The notes under the pieces are model-generated. The model was not told the DNA's origin. It worked only from the letters and a program-made list of their open reading frames with translations, and ran no database searches. A program made the position numbers and the translations under genes. 64,000 nucleotides of DNA from Sinotaia quadrata (lineage: Eukaryota > Mollusca > Gastropoda > Architaenioglossa > Viviparidae), in assembly GCA_028829895.1 (NCBI GenBank), contig CM054179.1, positions 97,759,375 to 97,823,374 of the forward strand. Reading direction: 5' to 3'. Positions 47,201 through 62,200 of this stretch are shown here, in pieces; the first letter of the stretch is position 1, and every line of letters starts with the position of its first letter.

Positions 47201-50200
47201 TTTTCAATGCATACCCTATTTGAGTTTTTTAACTTCTAAAACAATTTCAATTTATTTTTCTCAACTCTAAGCTTTTGAACTTGAATAGTTTCATCTTCTC
47301 CATTAAATTATTTTACTAAATCTTAGAAAACGCAGGTTGGCACAAACATAATAATTAGCAATATGTAAGAGTAATAGTATTTTATTTTTAAATGATACAT
47401 GATCTAGCTATTTCTTTAAGCTTGTCAACCAAGAAACAAAAAATAATTCAATGAATAAATGACATCTATAGATTAAATAAACAGTATTATAGCCTGCCCA
47501 AAAGTAGAATGTGTCTAAAACAAACTTCAATCTTCAAAAGATTCTTACATAATTCATTTTAGGAAAACAACAACAAAAAATGAAAAAGAAAACCTCCACT
47601 ATTTGGAAACCTTCTATTTTAAATATTTGAACTTGGTGAATATATGAAAATTAAATCTAAGTTTCAAATGATATCAAATCGTAAACTGCATTTATTGAAA
47701 GGTAAAGTAAATCTCATTCAAACTAAACGTAAAATTTTTCTACAAGGAATATGGTGTCACACCGGCACACACTAACCCTAAATTGCATAATAGTTTTAAT
47801 ACATATATATTTTTTCCTTACACATGCAAACTTACCCACAAATAATAGGTAAACATAAGTGCAAAAATAGCAATGCCTTCATTGTCATAACTCCCAGCCA
47901 CAGAGCGACTTATGTATCCTGGTACTGATTTTGTAAAAGAAAAAAATAAAATCATATATATAAACATACCATACACACAAATGAAAAATATCCTCAATAT
48001 ATTTTAATCGAAGGCATATTTGATATATGAGGTCAATGAATATAAAATTGCTCGCAAGCAAAATCGTCCATAAAAAATATTAAATTTGGATTTCTTTTCA
48101 TGGAAAATGTTATAATCTGTTCTTAAAGTCTGGTAACTTATATAAACTATTTCTTAAACAAATAAATAAAATTAACAATATTTAATTATCAAAATAATAT
48201 TAATATACTCTTCTTACTCTTATTCTCAGGTATTTATAAAACACTTGAAGTGCAACTGGTATTTTCAATAATAACTTTCATTATCAATCGTTGCCTACAA
48301 GATCAATCATCTACATTCAAACATAGTATTAAATTGACATGGTGTGGGTTTTTTAAAAATTATAAACAAAACTATTTATCTATCCATCCCAATTTGGGGG
48401 GCATTGTGACTTAGCAATTTCAGTTTGTGTTTTCTGCTTTTACATTTGCAGAAAGCTGATTAGTGAACATATATTTTTAATTTTTTATTATTTAAACTCA
48501 CAAGAGTAATTGCTAACCATTTAAGATCTTATTCACCTAATAAATCCACATTTTTCCCAAACTAATAATAGTTTTTGAGTAAAAATGGGTTTTAATGCTG
48601 AGGGGCCAAAAATATTTCAGTGCTTTCTGCAATCTTTTCATGTACTAGTTCAGGTTTTCAATAGGGATATTTTTATGTATGTGCCTATGTTAGATCTATC
48701 CAGAATAACCAAGCAGATATCACAGCACAAATGTTAATCTAGTCCCATGTTGGTCTACAACTCCACAAGCCACTTATCACCATCACCACTTTACTAACAA
48801 AAATGTGATTAGTTGCTAATTAAAAAATGAAGTAAAATACTTTCCTCCTAGCATACATTATAAACTGATGAACAAACAAAGTTAAGATGCATCATTTTCT
48901 GTAACAGTACAAATGTAAAACATGCTAAAATAACATCAGTAAAGAAATCAAAGAAATAATAAACATTTTTATATTTCCGCTTTGTTTTATTGTTTATTGG
49001 ATTTTAGTGCCATCCATTTGTCTCCAGAAATTAGCTCTGTGGTGTATAACTTAGTCAATAAACTCTGATTACAGTAAAATAAACAATTTTTTTATATTTT
49101 TTTTTGAGAGAGAGAGAGTGTGTGTATGTGTGTGTGTGCATGCACGTGTTTAGAATTAATCCGAACCTTAATTTATCATATATGACGATGGCTTAAAAAA
49201 TCTTTGGAGCTTATAAGAACATCACAATAGATGCCATTTTGGCTTATTAATTAGTCAACAGGACTCCACTTTTTTAATACTAGTTTAAAAAATACAGAAG
49301 CCAAGCTAGGTAATTTTGACTACTTCTGACCAATTATTTAATAATAACTTGTCTTTGACAAAGTGTTTAAAAAAATAATTTCTACAGCTTGTTTTACTGA
49401 CACTAAAAGTCAGAAAATACAAAAATAATAAGTTGACTGCAAAATTTAAATTAATCCACTGCTATAATAAAAATTACAGCTACTGTGAATGTTCTGACAA
49501 GAAAGACATACCCTGGGCTGCACAAGAGAGCAACAAAATATACATAATCATTAAGACAACAATTATTTTTTAAATTTAAATATTTAAGCATGCCCAAACA
49601 GTGATATCAATCTCATAAACATACACTAATTAAGTAACAGTATATACAAAAGACAAATTTTATTTTAACGTACCCCAGTCTAGCTAAATACAACAACATA
49701 AGTCACAAGAGTCTATACAGTATAAAGAAATACAAGAGTTCTGATTTCAATACATCACAATACGTGGTCAAGGCATACAGAGCAAGTCACAGCTGTACAA
49801 GAAGAAAAAGAATTAAACAATCAACAACACAATCTTAGAATAGAAATTTTTACAAACCCTGGAACAGTGCAAACATGCAAACTAACCAATAGCAATGAAG
49901 CAAGCTGCAAAAAGACCTGCCCCAGCACTCCAGATTTCTTTAGTGAAAAAGTACACAGCCAATGCAGTCATGCCACTAAAAATTGGTGCCAAGAAGACGC
50001 AGATGTCACGTATGTGTACAGGGATGTGCAGCAAATGCAGCAGCCAGTGGATGCCTCCTGAGGTCACCATCAGCCCGGGATAGACCTTAAATAAAATTAT
50101 AAATAAAAGCACAAGCATGCACACTGACATTAAGTCCACTGCCTCCATTTTAAAAATATATATTTAAATTAAAATAAGCATAAACATTCTTTCAGCTCTA

Positions 50201-53200
50201 TTAATTATTAAATCAAAACTCAGACATTTTGATTACTGTGATATACACTAGATGCCACTAATAGTTGATAGAATCAGATTCAAGTAAAAAAAAAAGCAAT
50301 ATTTTTGTCCATTTTTTTTTATAGGAATTTAGAGTTTTATAAGAATTTTTAAAATTGGTCTTTCCTTGAAAATTTAAGTTATCAAATTTTAAATATGAAC
50401 CACAATGCCAACTTTTACTGGTTGACTTTAATTTTATTAAAGTAATTCTCAAATTCAAATTGGTTTGTTATTTTTCGTAAATAAGAGTCTCCAATTAATG
50501 CCCATTAACTACATTACCTTACACTTTACAATGTCTATTTATGCTTTTAAAAGAAAAACTGAGAGTGAGGACATATAAACCCAGAACTGCAGTAAGTCCA
50601 AATGAAGCATGAAAGCTAATAGGTCAAACAACAAAACTATACCTGAATCTTTTGACTTAAATTATTTATAATTAAAATCAATCAACTAATCAACTCCATC
50701 ACCTTGATATCAGACATTAGTGAAAAAGTACAGTCACAAATGTAAGCAAACTTGTAGCACTCTTCACAAACATTTTTCAATCCCATCTGTGTTAAACAGT
50801 TATCAGCCTTGTAATGTTTTAGAACTACCTGCAATTCAGCTTAATAAAACCCCTTTTATTATAAAATACAATAGTAATAAATGGTTTCACAATTCTAAGG
50901 TCTTTTCCATACTACAACCATAAATAAGACTAAACAATTATCATCTATGCCATCCAACAATTGGGTAATACCAATATCCAATAGTTCTGATGATTTGAAC
51001 TAAAAACATCTTAATATACTAAAACACCAATTCAATAAACAAATGTTTCTCAGAAAAACAATGTACATGAATTGGTGTCCTCTTAACTCCAGATTTTAAC
51101 TAATATAGTAATTATTTTATTCATTAATATAAATTAGTAATTCCTTTTACTGAAGAAAGCAAAAAGTAAATATTAATTTCAAGGGCAAGGTTATAAACAA
51201 TATAATTTTCAATGAAGGTGACTCTTATTATAGCATGAGATATATTTCAAGAAAATCACTGAATATACAATCCATGTACAAATTGATTATTTAAGTATGC
51301 AATAAGGGTTCTGTTTCCATTTTATAATACTGTATAGTCAAAATATTTTGTACAGCTAAATGTTAAGGAAATTCAGGAATGATAATGAATGTGATTTTAT
51401 AGATTTACCATATTAGTTATTTAAGAAAATCATACAAAAGTGAATGCATAATGTAGAAAAAATTTTAATGTTTTAATTTATCTCAGTTGAGGTGTTTGAT
51501 TTTGACAAAAGGTTTTGATTAAAAGCTGAGCATAATTCTGCAGTAGCAGTTTATGTTCAGTCATAAACAAAAATGAATGTGTTTAAGCTATTGAATTTAT
51601 ACAGATCTACTTTATATTTCAAGACTGTACATAACAAAAATCAAATTAAAAGCAGCACTAGCACTTAAACTAGTGGAAGTCAAATTGATCAAATAAATAT
51701 TTAACTTATTTAAATAGTTTCAGTATTTTATAGAACATAAATTTATACAAAGTATCTGTGTGTGTGTATAACTATGATTAAATAAAATTTAGTCAAATGG
51801 GCAAAGCAGACTAAATAAACCAATATATATTTTATCATTAACAGAAATACTCTAATGATAAATTCAGATAAATATGTGTAAGGAAATTAATCTTTTAACT
51901 TACAAATCATAGCACAAGTCAACTACAACAATTATTCTTCAAACTCATATTTAAATTAAATTTAAAGCAAATGCTACTTCAAATTATCTTACACCAGGGG
52001 TCTCAAACTCGCGGCCCGCCAGACGATATTTTGTGGCCCCCACTTGATATTAAAGTTAAGTGATAGTGCGGCCCGCATGTTTTTCTCATGCACTCTGGGA
52101 GTTTTATAGTTTTTGTCACCTGTGGGCTACCATACCTCAGGGATCTGCCATTTCCCAGCATGTAAGGCACTCATGGATTCTGGCACACCATTCAGTGGTG
52201 AGAAGTATGTTGCAGGAAAGAATTTGATTACAGGTTTGCAGATTTCAAGAAACACAGAACCACCTTTCAAATATTTGCTGACCCTTTCTTCAATGTGGAA
52301 GATGTCCCTCCTGTGCTTCAAATGGATCTAATTGACAAAAGTGTAATTCTGAACTCAAAGCCAAGTTCAGGGAGATGAGTGGAAAAGCAGAAAAGCTTGG
52401 ACAGTTTTTGAGAGAATTGCCCCTTACCTTTCCTGAGCTTTCTAGGATGTTCAAGTGGACCAAGTGCCTTTTGGGGAGCACCTATCTGTGTGAATAGCTC
52501 TTCTCCACCATGAACTTGAATAAGTCAAAATTCAAGGACAAACTTACTGATGAACATCTTCAAGCCATACTGAGGGTCACAGTGGCTTCCTCCCTGAAGC
52601 CAAATGTGTCTGAGCTGTGTAAGAGGAAGTGTAGCCAGGTCTCAGGCAGCAGGGAATAATGATGCGGCCCAGCTTCACCCAGATTCTACTTCCAGTGGCC
52701 CCCAGGCAAAATGAGTTTGAGACCCCTGTCTTACACACACACACTTACAGGACAAAATAGTGACAGTAAATAAACTGAACAGTTATAAAGGCCACAAAGA
52801 AAATGCAGCATAAATGCAAATTTGAGAGCTTAATTATGATGCTAAATAAATAACAGACTGTGTGATGTAAAAATGTACCAGTCAACTCGTGCAAAAAATC
52901 TCAAGTTACCTAATGTTTGTTCCTCAAAGGTGGTGACTTCTACTTCTGGCTTATATATTTACAAGTCCTCAAAGTTTCTTATGGTACTCAATGATATTAA
53001 AATAAACTACTTTCAACTTCACCATATTATTGTTGTAATGAAGTTTACCTTTCCTCATTAAACATAATCTGAATCTAAAATTCTCGGTGGACTGTACAAT
53101 CTACTGACTCATTCTCTTTTGATTTTTTAAGTCTTTCATCCACAAACTGAAGAACTCCTTCCTGCCCCTACACACAAGAACAATTTGTGAAACCAAACTT

Positions 53201-56200
53201 GAGGATTTTCTGACTTAGATTCCTGCCAACAAGTTTGCAAGGACAATTAATCTGATCAATAAGTCAACAGTGTTCACAGACTTACATGCTTCAAACATCG
53301 CTGAACCAGTGAACCAGTAATCATGCCTACTTCTGATGACCTGTGACCTATGTATGCCTACCTGGCTATAGGGCATGCGGCTGCTTATTCCTTGTTATGA
53401 TTTCCATTGGCTCCTTGCCAAATTAATTTCAGTTCCTTACTGTCTCCACATTACAGCAGTTTCTTGCATAGTGGATACTCTCAACTAATTAGCACTTTTA
53501 ACCAAGTGCATTTAAGTTTGCTCCCAAACACCCACTCTCACAAACAAACAAAAAAAAGCCTCAATGCAATACATCATGGCCAGCAAAGAAAAACTCTCAG
53601 ATAAACATGGTAATTATGAATTTAAATAAATAGTCAACATTCCCATTTTTAATTTATATTTTCTTTATATATTTTATTTTCAAAAACTATTATACATACA
53701 CTGATATGCATACATTTGTAATAAGTGCAATATTTTATTTATGGTAGGGTATTTTATTTTTCATATACTAATTACTAGAGGTGCTATTATAATTTAAAAC
53801 TTACAAGAATTGAAATATGCAAGAATGTATGTGATCAAAATAAGCAGCATCTACAGTATTACAATATGCATTACTGAAAAAAAATGTTGCATCAGTATGA
53901 CTGCATCAAGACTTACTGTTCCACCAACAATTCTTCCCAGTGGATACCAAGCTCGGTCATCAAACCAATTAAGAAATTTGTAGAACCCATTTTCCACCAT
54001 ATGATGTGTAGCACGGTAATTAAACCTGTTAGGAAAAAAATGACCAGCTACAAAAGAGCAATTAAATATATATATATATGTATATATTGATATATATATA
54101 TATATATATAAAGATTTGTGAACCACACACAGTACTGGTATTAATATACCATCAAGAAGTAAGCACAAACTCAAAATTAGATCAATGGGATTAACTGCAT
54201 TGCTAGAATAAGAAATATTATTCACCAAAGCAGGTTGCTGTGTGATATTTCCTGTTGGTATTATCATACTACAGACCCATTTTTGTATTACAACACAGGC
54301 AACTTACTACTTACATTTTGATGGCCCTAAAAATTAAATAAAAAATGTTTTGGAAAGTTTTTTTTAAAAAATAATTTTTCTAGGATTTTTACTATGGAAT
54401 GATTTCCATGTTTGTAAATGAGTATCTTATAACAAATACAAATAAACTATTAATGATTCACGAAGCACCATTGATACAGTTATGACACACAAGCACATAC
54501 TCATGGCCATCATGCCACTTCAAGCAGTTCTTCTGTTGTTCTTTGCGTCTCATATAGACACAAAGACAGCAACCCTTATGCTCCACTGCCTACACCAGTC
54601 TCCAATGTTCACTTGTGTTTATACATGTGTGCATAAATGTTTCCCCATCAGTAGCAAGAAGAAGAGTGCATCCACAAAAAAAAAAGGATTGGAAAAAAAG
54701 AAAAGAAAGACGATCACAACCATTTTATTATTGTATAGTATATGACTTTTTACAAATAATGATATGATGAAATACAGACTTGGAAATATGAGGTGATTCG
54801 ACTTATGACTAAGTTGATTTACGAACTACTTGTCAGAACCAAACCCCATCACAACTCCAGGACAGTCTGTGTACAATAAATTACTAGTAGGGTAGTATAC
54901 AATTACAAATGTGCATTTTAATTTATTGGTAAACAATCTGGCTCAGAAAATGGAATTAAATGGAAGGTGGCCCTTCAAATTTTCAGCAGAATATTATGTC
55001 AAGTTGTTTCTCATTTGTGTGTGTGTGTGTGTGTGAAAACTACTTACTAATTATTTTTAGTTATATTTGCACAATATATTAATAGAGTTTCTAACACACT
55101 AACAGCAAACATTAATATTTAAAATTTCTATATGATAACTATTTTCACACTAACATTTACATGTGTTATTGTTAATGAATCATGGTATTGTAAAATTAGT
55201 AATAAATAAAATATCTAGTCTACCACACTTTACTTACATTTGAAATTACATCAAGAACAAAATAAAACCATCTGCTGTAGCTCAGCAACATTTCTGACTC
55301 TGAGACATACATTTCTTAGTCTTGTCACCAAAATTATTGTAGTCATACACGGTTCAACTATCTATTCCGGCATATAGTGATACGAGAAATGGTAATGTAA
55401 ATACTTCATAAATAAATGAATGTAAATATTTCAGTTTAACTAATATTTAAAGCTAGGCAAGTTCATTAATTTATGCAAAGATTAGGAAATTAATCTGCTT
55501 CAGCACACAGCCAAATCAACTTTATCAGTTTATGCCACTAGCATTTACATGTAAATGTTATGACTTCATTTATTTTAAACCTTAAAATTAAAACAGTAAA
55601 ACTTAATGTAAGATTACAATACTGCCTGTACCAACAACAACAACAAAAATATCTTGTTCTGAGGTTTGTTAGCATAGGACTAAAATTAATGCCCAGATGC
55701 ACAAGCCTGTACATGTCAAAAGTACTTAAAGTAGATTATCACAATAATCATTATGTGTCACTCACCATAAATATATATAATATCAGAGACTATTGGTTCA
55801 GTGTATGCATATGTAAATAACCAACAGTTTCTTCAATCAGAATATGAAGCTTTTATTCTCATAAACATTTTTATAAACTCTGCAGCTGGTGAGATGCTGC
55901 TGAAGGCTGGTTAACTATGATGCTATCAAACAGACAATATAAGAGTGTTTTGATGTGTGTGTGTGTGTGTGTGTGTGTTAGCAATGAATAGGAATAAATA
56001 ACAAGAACTCTTTAACCAAACCTTACATTTTGTTTGTAGAGGAGTAGTGTAAAGCAAACACATGAGGAAGAAGAAAGTATTCTGAACTCTTGGGTTCCAA
56101 AACAAAACTATCTTCATCTTGAGTTCCAAAACAAAATTATCTTCCTCTTGAGTTCCAAAACAAAACTATCTTAGCAGTTTTGCAAATGTACTTAAGTAAA

Positions 56201-59200
56201 AGATGTTTGTTTTTGCCAGATGAGGAAGTAATTTGTTTACCCAGATAATCTATATAGTCAGTTGAGGAAGTATTTTTCCACTATTTAAACTGTCAAGAAT
56301 ATTGGGATGATTAAGGTATGCACAATCTATGATTGAGCTAAAATAAAAATATGTAAATAAAAAAAATATCCCTGCATTTCCCCATTAAAACTTTCTTCCC
56401 CTGTTTCCAAAAATTTGTATTATGTTGCTGCTAAGTATTTAACAGAAGAACTGTGCAAGCAATATTTTAAGAACATGGCATAGTCATAATTATTAACTAA
56501 TTAAGTCTAAGCAACTTCTTTTAATTCTAATATAATATGGCATAATCTGTGTAACAAATTTCATCTATGTGCTATGAACAAGAGGTCTTACAAACCACAA
56601 ACACTATATACACTGGAATTATCATGATCATAATTGTCACCATAAAATGATAAATCAATATTATTGTGATTACATATAACTATAAGATGTAAAACTAACA
56701 ACAGTGCTGAATTTAGACACAATGGGACATTAGTTTAAGCTAAAGTAAGTGCAGAGGTCCAGAATGATAATTATGTAAGTCTATCTTCAAAACATTTAAA
56801 AAAATAAAAGTATAAAAATGTCTGACTCCAAGATTTTTCCCCCCAACTGATCATTCTAGCACAATGAATGTGCTGCATTGAAAATAATGTACAAAATATT
56901 ACTCCAAACCTACATCTTACACAACTATTATTTATTCATCCTGACACTCAGAGAATTGTTTTCAACAATCTTTTTTAAAATTTAATCTTTAAACATAATG
57001 TAGATAAGTTATTTTTTAAAAAATGTTTTACTGGCTGCAGTCTGCCAATACACCAGTCAACAATGACCAAAAGAAATTAATTAAAGAGGAAATATATATA
57101 TGCATGCAAAGAGCCCTGATTCAAGTCAGAAACTTGCTTCAGTTCACTCCTCCATAATACAATACTTACTAATGAGTATAAGACATACAATATTTGGTCA
57201 AAACTGACCAAAGTACTTCAACTGTTCTAATAGGGTCCTACGTGCGTCCCCTGGGCGGCTTGAACCATAATTAATGTAACAATGGTAAGAACTAGAAGAG
57301 CTCCCCGACTAAGACAGAACCATTATTGTGGGAATGATCAGGTCACCACCCCTCCCAATCTATCTCCCTCCTCCACCTTTCTCATTTAATAAAGGCCTGA
57401 GGGAATGCAATCAGTGTGCTTAAGATCTTCAAGTTCAACAAGTTATGTTGACCAAAAGCAGATAGGTTGGAATTCAGCCCCTTAGTTACAAATAAAGTTA
57501 AAACCTTTCATTTTTTCTAGGAAGAGTATAGAGAATAGTTTAGATTAGCAATCCTAAACAAGTTTATTTTTCCCCTAAAACACTGTGCCAAGTGTCACTT
57601 TAGAAAGATTTAACTATATTCCTGAACAAATATGAACTTTAAGCAAGCATCATTAATATTTGGATCTCAATTCTTATGCTCAACATTACAGGTTTCATTG
57701 TTACTCAACTGAAGCCAACTTCACTGTGTTTTCCCCTTCATGATGTACAAGCCATATAAATGAGCTAAACCACCATCGTACAAACCATCAACAGCATCCA
57801 CACTCTTCTTTACTTCCTTTTCTGTCTTAAATGAGAGTGTCATTCTGAAGTATCTCTCTAGCCAATTATCCTTATAAAGTTATATTAACTTTATTAATCT
57901 TCATACCAAGTTCCATTTCTTTTACACCCCCCACCACCTCCTTCATATCCCCATCTCTCAATCCTATATTAACTTTATTAATTTTCATACCAAGTTCCAT
58001 TTCTTTTACATCCACCACCATCTCATTCATTTCCCCATCTCTCCACTCCTCTACAAATATGATGGAATAAGATGAACTATAAATTACATTCTATCAAGAA
58101 CAAATTATAAAATGACCTAAAGAATGTCTGTATGACTTTTTCTAGAGCAACACTGTTGATTGTGTTGCCAAATGATAAGTTTCAAAGTTTATCAATTTCT
58201 GTGCACAAAACACTAAGTGCTGTAAATTTTTAGTATCTTAGTTTTAACTTGTTGTCCACAGTTTACTTATCATCTTTAACCCTGTAGTGAGAAGCTTATC
58301 ATTAGAGTTAAGACTCCAAAATAACTTCAAAAGTATCTCACCTTACTGGAACATCAACTGAAGTTTTCCATTCATCATCAGTTGTAAATAACCTTTCACC
58401 CAAGCAGTTTGTTACTATTAGTATTAGATTCAAAAGTAGTTGCAATTTAACTAAGGGAATGCATAAAGAAATGCTGACTGAATTGTATCTTGAATGACTA
58501 TTTATTGGTCTCATGCATGCTTTCTCTGACTTATTTTCATTAACATGGCAATGGTTTTCCACAATTAGATTTAGATCAATGCCTCTGAGGTTTTCAATTA
58601 GCAGCCTGATCTGTCACAAAGCTGATTTTCTAAAGAATGCAAACCAAACATTTTGTGAAATGTGTGATGTCATTGATTGTAATAATAGTAAGTAATGTAC
58701 AGTTTTCATATTATTATTAAATTAAGCAATTTTATTTGGATTACTATTAATATTCCTAATTTACCAATGGTAATACTATAATTTATGTGTAACACTACTA
58801 GCATTACTGCTATACTCAGTAAAATCATATTTTTATAAGATAATGCTAATCTTTATTATAACCTAGTTTTCTCACTAGTATTTAAATTTAATAGGTCCTA
58901 TCCAGAATTCAGCCATTCCTCCAATTCAAGAAAGTTAATCTCTATAAAGCTGTATTTTCTATTTTTAAGTTGAAATGCACAATTTGCAAATGAATTTCAT
59001 ATAAAACACTGCAGAGAAAGACTGCTCTTAAGTCTTATCGAAATGCAAGTTTTGTAACATAGATCTTTGTCTTGTATAAATAATAATAAGTATGAAATAT
59101 GTGGGCATTGAAAAAATGTAAAATAAGGCTGAAAATACTTTATTTAGTTGTATTCTCACTTATCACCAGTGATTTAATATATATGTATTACCACTACACT

Positions 59201-62200
59201 GGAGTTAGAATTATTTCCTTTGAAATGGGTGTCACCAATAAATTCCACCTGTCCTCTATTGCAAAATAATTTATATGAATTGTTTTATTTTAATCAAAAA
59301 AAATGTGAGGCACCAAGAACTCCTGAATGGCACAGTTAAAAGTCAAAATAGTCAAACATCATTTGATGTAATATTTTTCAAATAAATTAAGGGAAAGTAA
59401 TTGTACTGATTGCTATTCCTTTTGTAATTCCATGATAATGTCCAGTTAGTTTTGATAGCATAATTATATTATCAAAGATGATTTAGTGTTTGTAATAGTT
59501 TTCATTAACTATTAGTAATTACACAACAATACATCCTGACAATTATCAATATCACTAGTAATACTAATAGCACCAAAAGAGTTAAAACAAAATGTAAGGA
59601 TGTTTTACAATTTTAAATGATGACAAAATGTACTTATACTGATATACTCAGCTAATTCAGTAAGGATTTTTGCATCTTTTATACTTATATTTTACTAGTA
59701 ATCTTAGAGAGTCAAATATGAACATGACTCAGTCGTAATGACCATCACAATATCTAATTTTAAAATTATTTATAATTTTTATTTGTATGATCATAAAATA
59801 TGATATCTAAGATCTTAATTACAATTCTTTTCTCTTTTGCTTAGGTTTACTTTTTTAGTAATCAGAAATGGTTTAACAGTCATCAAGTTCATACAGGGTT
59901 TTTTTTATGTAATCAAAATAAATAAAAAGCATATTTATAAGTATTAGTGTGTTAGGTTTACATATTAATCTTTAAAGATTATTTTATTCAGTCGATCTAT
60001 TCTGCAACTACATTTCAATAATTATTTGAAGCAGAATACATTTACATGATTAAAACATAAAGATATATGATAAATCAACATATGAATTAAAGAAATGTTA
60101 ATGCTATTCTATCAAACAAATATGTATACTTTTGTTAAAAATTATAATGCAGTTGAATGCTGCAGTGAGTAGGATGCTCATGTATCAACAGTTAATAATA
60201 ATATAATTATAAAACAAATTAGTCTTAAGTTTGACTTGTCGCAATCAGTCAAATTATACAATATTTAAAGATTTATGTCTTCTTTAGTTCTTACAGTTAC
60301 AAGTTACATGCAACTTGTTTCTCTTCACTTCACATGCATACATTCAAAACAACTATATAAAACTAAATACTATAACTATAGTAATACACTATAGTATTTA
60401 CAGACTAAACCATACTTTAGAACTAATATAGAAGTAGGTAAGACCACTCGCTATATGGAGACTGGAGACAACGTCACTTTTTGACTGAATTCACTCTTTT
60501 TCAAAACTGTATATCTCAGTAATTAAAAGAAGGAAATGGTTGGAAATTGTTTTAACAAATAAAGGAATCTTCCAACGTTAAATATAAGTTTTGTTTGTAC
60601 ATTTGAATGACGTATTTATTACGTTTTGATCGATAAACTCACAGTCGGTAAAGCGTACTAAAGTACCCGTGGCGAGATTTGAAAATGGCTTACCTCCGAC
60701 ATCGTTTTTGGGTATGCTCACATAACGCGCTATCGCTCTTTTAGGATTCAACCAATAAAAATAAATCTTATATCAACGGAAAGCTAAGATAATGACCTTT
60801 AACATAAGCATCGGTTGATTTAATTTTTCAAAATTTTTACTGTAGAAAATGATAATCCAAATTATGTGTTGTGTTTGACGCATTATAACTTCGAAACCCA
60901 TTCTCATCTGTTCGCCTACTTTATACTGTTGAAAAGGTCATCTTTTGCCCTTTAAAATGGTATATAACACGAAACGGAGGTGTCTATAACGGAAGTGCGA
61001 ATGGCAATGAACGCGGGTAACCCTAATAGTTTTATTCGCGCCCATGCCGAAGTTGACGAGAGATCGCCATCTTGGACCACACGTGTATTAAAATGGATCA
61101 ACCAGACAACATTTTGCGTAAATTTTAACAAAAACTATTAAATTTCATCTAAATATTGCGACTGTAAAACGATTATTTATTATTTTTAAGTTACGATTTG
61201 TTAGAAAGTTTTATTTTGATCATTAACGAGGTTAGCTAAACATCGGCCATTTAAAGTACGGTTGCAAGAGGGTGATGATTTGTTAGGACAAACTGCTTAT
61301 ATTAAAAGCAGTCCTATACAAAAAATACTGGCTGCAAATGATTAAATGATGATTCATGATGAGATTTATTTTTTTAGAAAATATTTTAATTAATCGGCGA
61401 TATTTTAAATTAATTTTACAAAGCACCAATCCAAAATAAAGAACGACAACTTTTAATGCTGGCGGATTTTTGTCTGTGTTACTGTCTGTAGCTGACCAGT
61501 ACTTTTCATTATTTTATTATAATTCGGGTTTTAAGAAACAATCTAGTAAATGATGAATGAGAATTTGTTATTGAGTGACCGTTCAAGGTAAAGATATATA
61601 CTAATATAGTAATAAGTGTATGTGTCAGTGAGTGAGTGAATCGATGTATGGTAAAAATTGAGATCAAGACAAGGATGAGTAACATGCTACACACACTACA
61701 GACATACAGTATACACTAATATAGTAGAAATATAATAAGTAAAACTATGAAAGACTTTAGCTTTCAATTTTCAAGATATTTTTAGAATGTTAATGTCTTA
61801 TATTATGAAACAAATAGACACCTATTAAAAATAAAGATACTAATAATTACAATTGCTGTTGAAGGGAACTAAAAAATAAACTGCAAATAGTAACAACTAT
61901 TGAACATTGTAACAATGTAAAAGTATTTTATTAAACTAAAAGAGTATCACTATCAGTTTTGCTAGCTTTGAACTGTTTTTAAAATTGTGCTGTTCTTAAT
62001 ACATTGTTAATAAATAATGGACAATTAATGAATTATACAACTTTGTCAAATAGTAACTGCAAATAGTAACAACTATTGAACTAGCATTGTAACAATGTAA
62101 AAGTATTTTATTAAACTAAAAAGAGTATCAGTTTTGCTAGCTTTGAACTGTTTTTAAAATTAATGTGCTGTTCTTAATACTTTGTTAATAATAGAATTAA

